From NCBI RefSeq assembly GCF_036924645.1, contig NZ_JAZHRX010000001.1, positions 3,348,001-3,412,000 of the forward strand: a stretch of 64,000 nt of DNA. The letters run 5' to 3'. The position numbers and the translations under genes are program-made. Within the stretch, counting starts at the first letter, position 1. Each line of letters starts with the position of its first letter. The notes under the pieces were generated by a model. The model saw nothing but the letters and a program-made list of their open reading frames with translations. It was not told the DNA's origin and did not search any database. Positions 62,914 to 64,000 of this stretch are shown piece by piece. The stretch comes from Bradyrhizobium sp. AZCC 2176 (GTDB lineage: Bacteria; Pseudomonadota; Alphaproteobacteria; Rhizobiales; Xanthobacteraceae).

Positions 62914-64000
62914 ATGACAAACGTGCATTCGATAACCGGTCCGTCGATCCAGGGCGAGGATCGCGCCCATGAGGCCGATCACCCGACGTCGCTGGTCGCG
63001 ACGTTCGGCATGGATCAGCCGCTGAAGCTCGATTGCGGCGTCGACCTGGCGCCATTCCAGATCGCCTATCAGACCTATGGCGAACTGAACGCCGACCGCT
63101 CCAACGCCATTCTGATCTGCCACGCGCTGACCCTCGATCAGCATGTCGCCAATGTGCATCCGCTGACCGGCAAGCTCGGCTGGTGGGAAATCATGGTCGG
63201 TCCCGGCCGTCCGCTCGATACCGACAGGTATTTCATCATCTGCTCGAATGTGATCGGCGGCTGCATGGGATCGACCGGTCCGGCCTCGACCAATCCGGCC
63301 ACCGGCAAGGCGTGGGGACTGGATTTTCCAATCGTCACCATCCCCGACATGGTTCGCGCGCAGGCCATGTTGCTCGATCGGCTGGGCATCGAAACCTTGT
63401 TCTGCGTGATCGGCGGATCGATGGGCGGCATGCAGGTGCTGCAATGGACCGCCGCCTATCCCGAACGGGTGTTTTCGGCGCTGCCGGTCGCCTGCGCGAC
63501 ACGCCATTCGGCGCAGAACATCGCGTTTCACGAACTCGGCCGGCAGGCCGTGATGGCCGATCCGGACTGGCATCATGGGCGCTATTTCGAACGCAGCACC
63601 CATCCGCATCGTGGATTGGCCGTGGCGCGGATGGCCGGGCACATCACCTATCTCTCCGACGCCGCGCTGCATCGCAAGTTCGGGCGGCGGATGCAGGATC
63701 GCGAGCTGCCGACCTTCTCGTTCGACGCGGATTTCCAGGTCGAAAGCTATCTGCGCTACCAGGGCTCGTCCTTTGTCGAGCGCTTCGACGCCAACAGCTA
63801 TCTCTATCTGACGCGCGCGATGGACTATTTCGATATCGCCGCCGACCACAGCGGCGTGCTGGCGCAGGCGTTTCTCGGCATCAAGACACGCTTCTGCGTG
63901 GTGTCGTTCACCTCGGACTGGCTGTTCCCGACTTCGGAATCGCGGGCGCTGGTGCATGCGCTGAACGCATCGAGCGCGCGGGTGTCGTTCGCCGAGATCG
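62914..64000 (+). CDS. metX: Homoserine O-acetyltransferase (partial, runs off the window)
   Basis: The first ~362 residues of MetX, first enzyme of methionine synthesis by acyl-CoA activation of homoserine. Alpha/beta hydrolase: [36 protein letters not shown], the nucleophile Ser in [15 protein letters not shown], and FTSDWLFPT with the acid Asp near the end. The closing His and last residues lie beyond 64000. GAGGAGGAAGG precedes ATG 62914. It is controlled by the SAM-II switch. metW probably follows. Confidence 0.95.
   Translation, partial: MTNVHSITGPSIQGEDRAHEADHPTSLVATFGMDQPLKLDCGVDLAPFQIAYQTYGELNADRSNAILICHALTLDQHVANVHPLTGKLGWWEIMVGPGRPLDTDRYFIICSNVIGGCMGSTGPASTNPATGKAWGLDFPIVTIPDMVRAQAMLLDRLGIETLFCVIGGSMGGMQVLQWTAAYPERVFSALPVACATRHSAQNIAFHELGRQAVMADPDWHHGRYFERSTHPHRGLAVARMAGHITYLSDAALHRKFGRRMQDRELPTFSFDADFQVESYLRYQGSSFVERFDANSYLYLTRAMDYFDIAADHSGVLAQAFLGIKTRFCVVSFTSDWLFPTSESRALVHALNASSARVSFAEI

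Noticed and set aside
62863..63957. 364-codon minus-strand open frame over metX
   Set aside because: Shadow of metX, whose catalytic motifs and upstream riboswitch settle the strand.

Overview
The window is GC-rich chromosomal DNA from an alphaproteobacterium, most likely Bradyrhizobium or a close relative. Supporting signs are a SAM-II riboswitch ahead of metX, a coxMNOP-like oxidase operon, a CIRCE-less groESL operon, many DUF families common in that group (DUF2125, DUF2189, DUF2855, DUF4167, TIGR02302), frequent GTG/TTG starts and dispersed palindromic repeats of the type scattered through Bradyrhizobium genomes. This assignment is inference; there is no rRNA or tRNA to confirm it. I saw no insertion sequence, prophage, CRISPR array or tRNA.

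Layout. 0-5.5 kb: PaaI-type thioesterase, TauE/SafE permease, DsbA-like oxidoreductase, an alpha/beta hydrolase, a trypsin-fold PDZ protein that has lost catalytic residues, and a truncated glycosyltransferase. 5.6-11 kb: a stress block with hsp20 (its Shine-Dalgarno lies in a hairpin), an SPW membrane protein, a secreted Pro/Tyr-rich protein, a MipZ-like ATPase and groES-groEL. 11-18.5 kb: HNH endonuclease, frameshifted LysE exporter, SnoaL protein, LysR regulator, NHL-repeat protein, a NarL-type two-component pair and a divergent periplasmic protein with a duplicated domain. 18.5-27 kb: a catabolic group (flavin monooxygenase, broken DUF2855 gene, acyl-CoA synthetase, branched-chain-type binding protein, nitronate monooxygenase, LysR) and an AlkA-type glycosylase. 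27-39 kb: gluQRS, hybrid histidine kinase, YihY protein, cobalamin adenosyltransferase, etfBA, 3-hydroxybutyryl-CoA dehydrogenase, a broken TlpA-like gene, argH, an LptM-like lipoprotein and lysA. 39-51.5 kb: envelope and division genes (L,D-transpeptidase, TIGR02302 protein, receiver protein, MJ0042 zinc-ribbon protein, ftsE-ftsX, YdcF protein), ChaC and a DUF2125 protein. 51.6-59.4 kb: DUF2189 protein and a second aa3-type oxidase operon with two subunit III genes, subunit IV, a GYD protein, a cytochrome c and ctaB. 59.6-64 kb: tyrC, hisC and a chorismate mutase on the minus strand, then the SAM-II riboswitch, its terminator and metX, which runs off the window.

Three genes (LysE, DUF2855, TlpA) are each broken by one base in a short G or C run. 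This could be real decay, but it is also the signature of consensus error in a draft assembly, so I mark them as pseudogenes with that caveat. The best leads are the pseudo-protease, the hsp20 leader hairpin, the riboswitch-terminator switch, the duplicated DUF2380/DUF3280-like protein beside a two-component system, the GluQRS without zinc ligands, and a fragment of the DUF2125 gene stranded downstream of ctaB. I found no clearly new multi-gene system.
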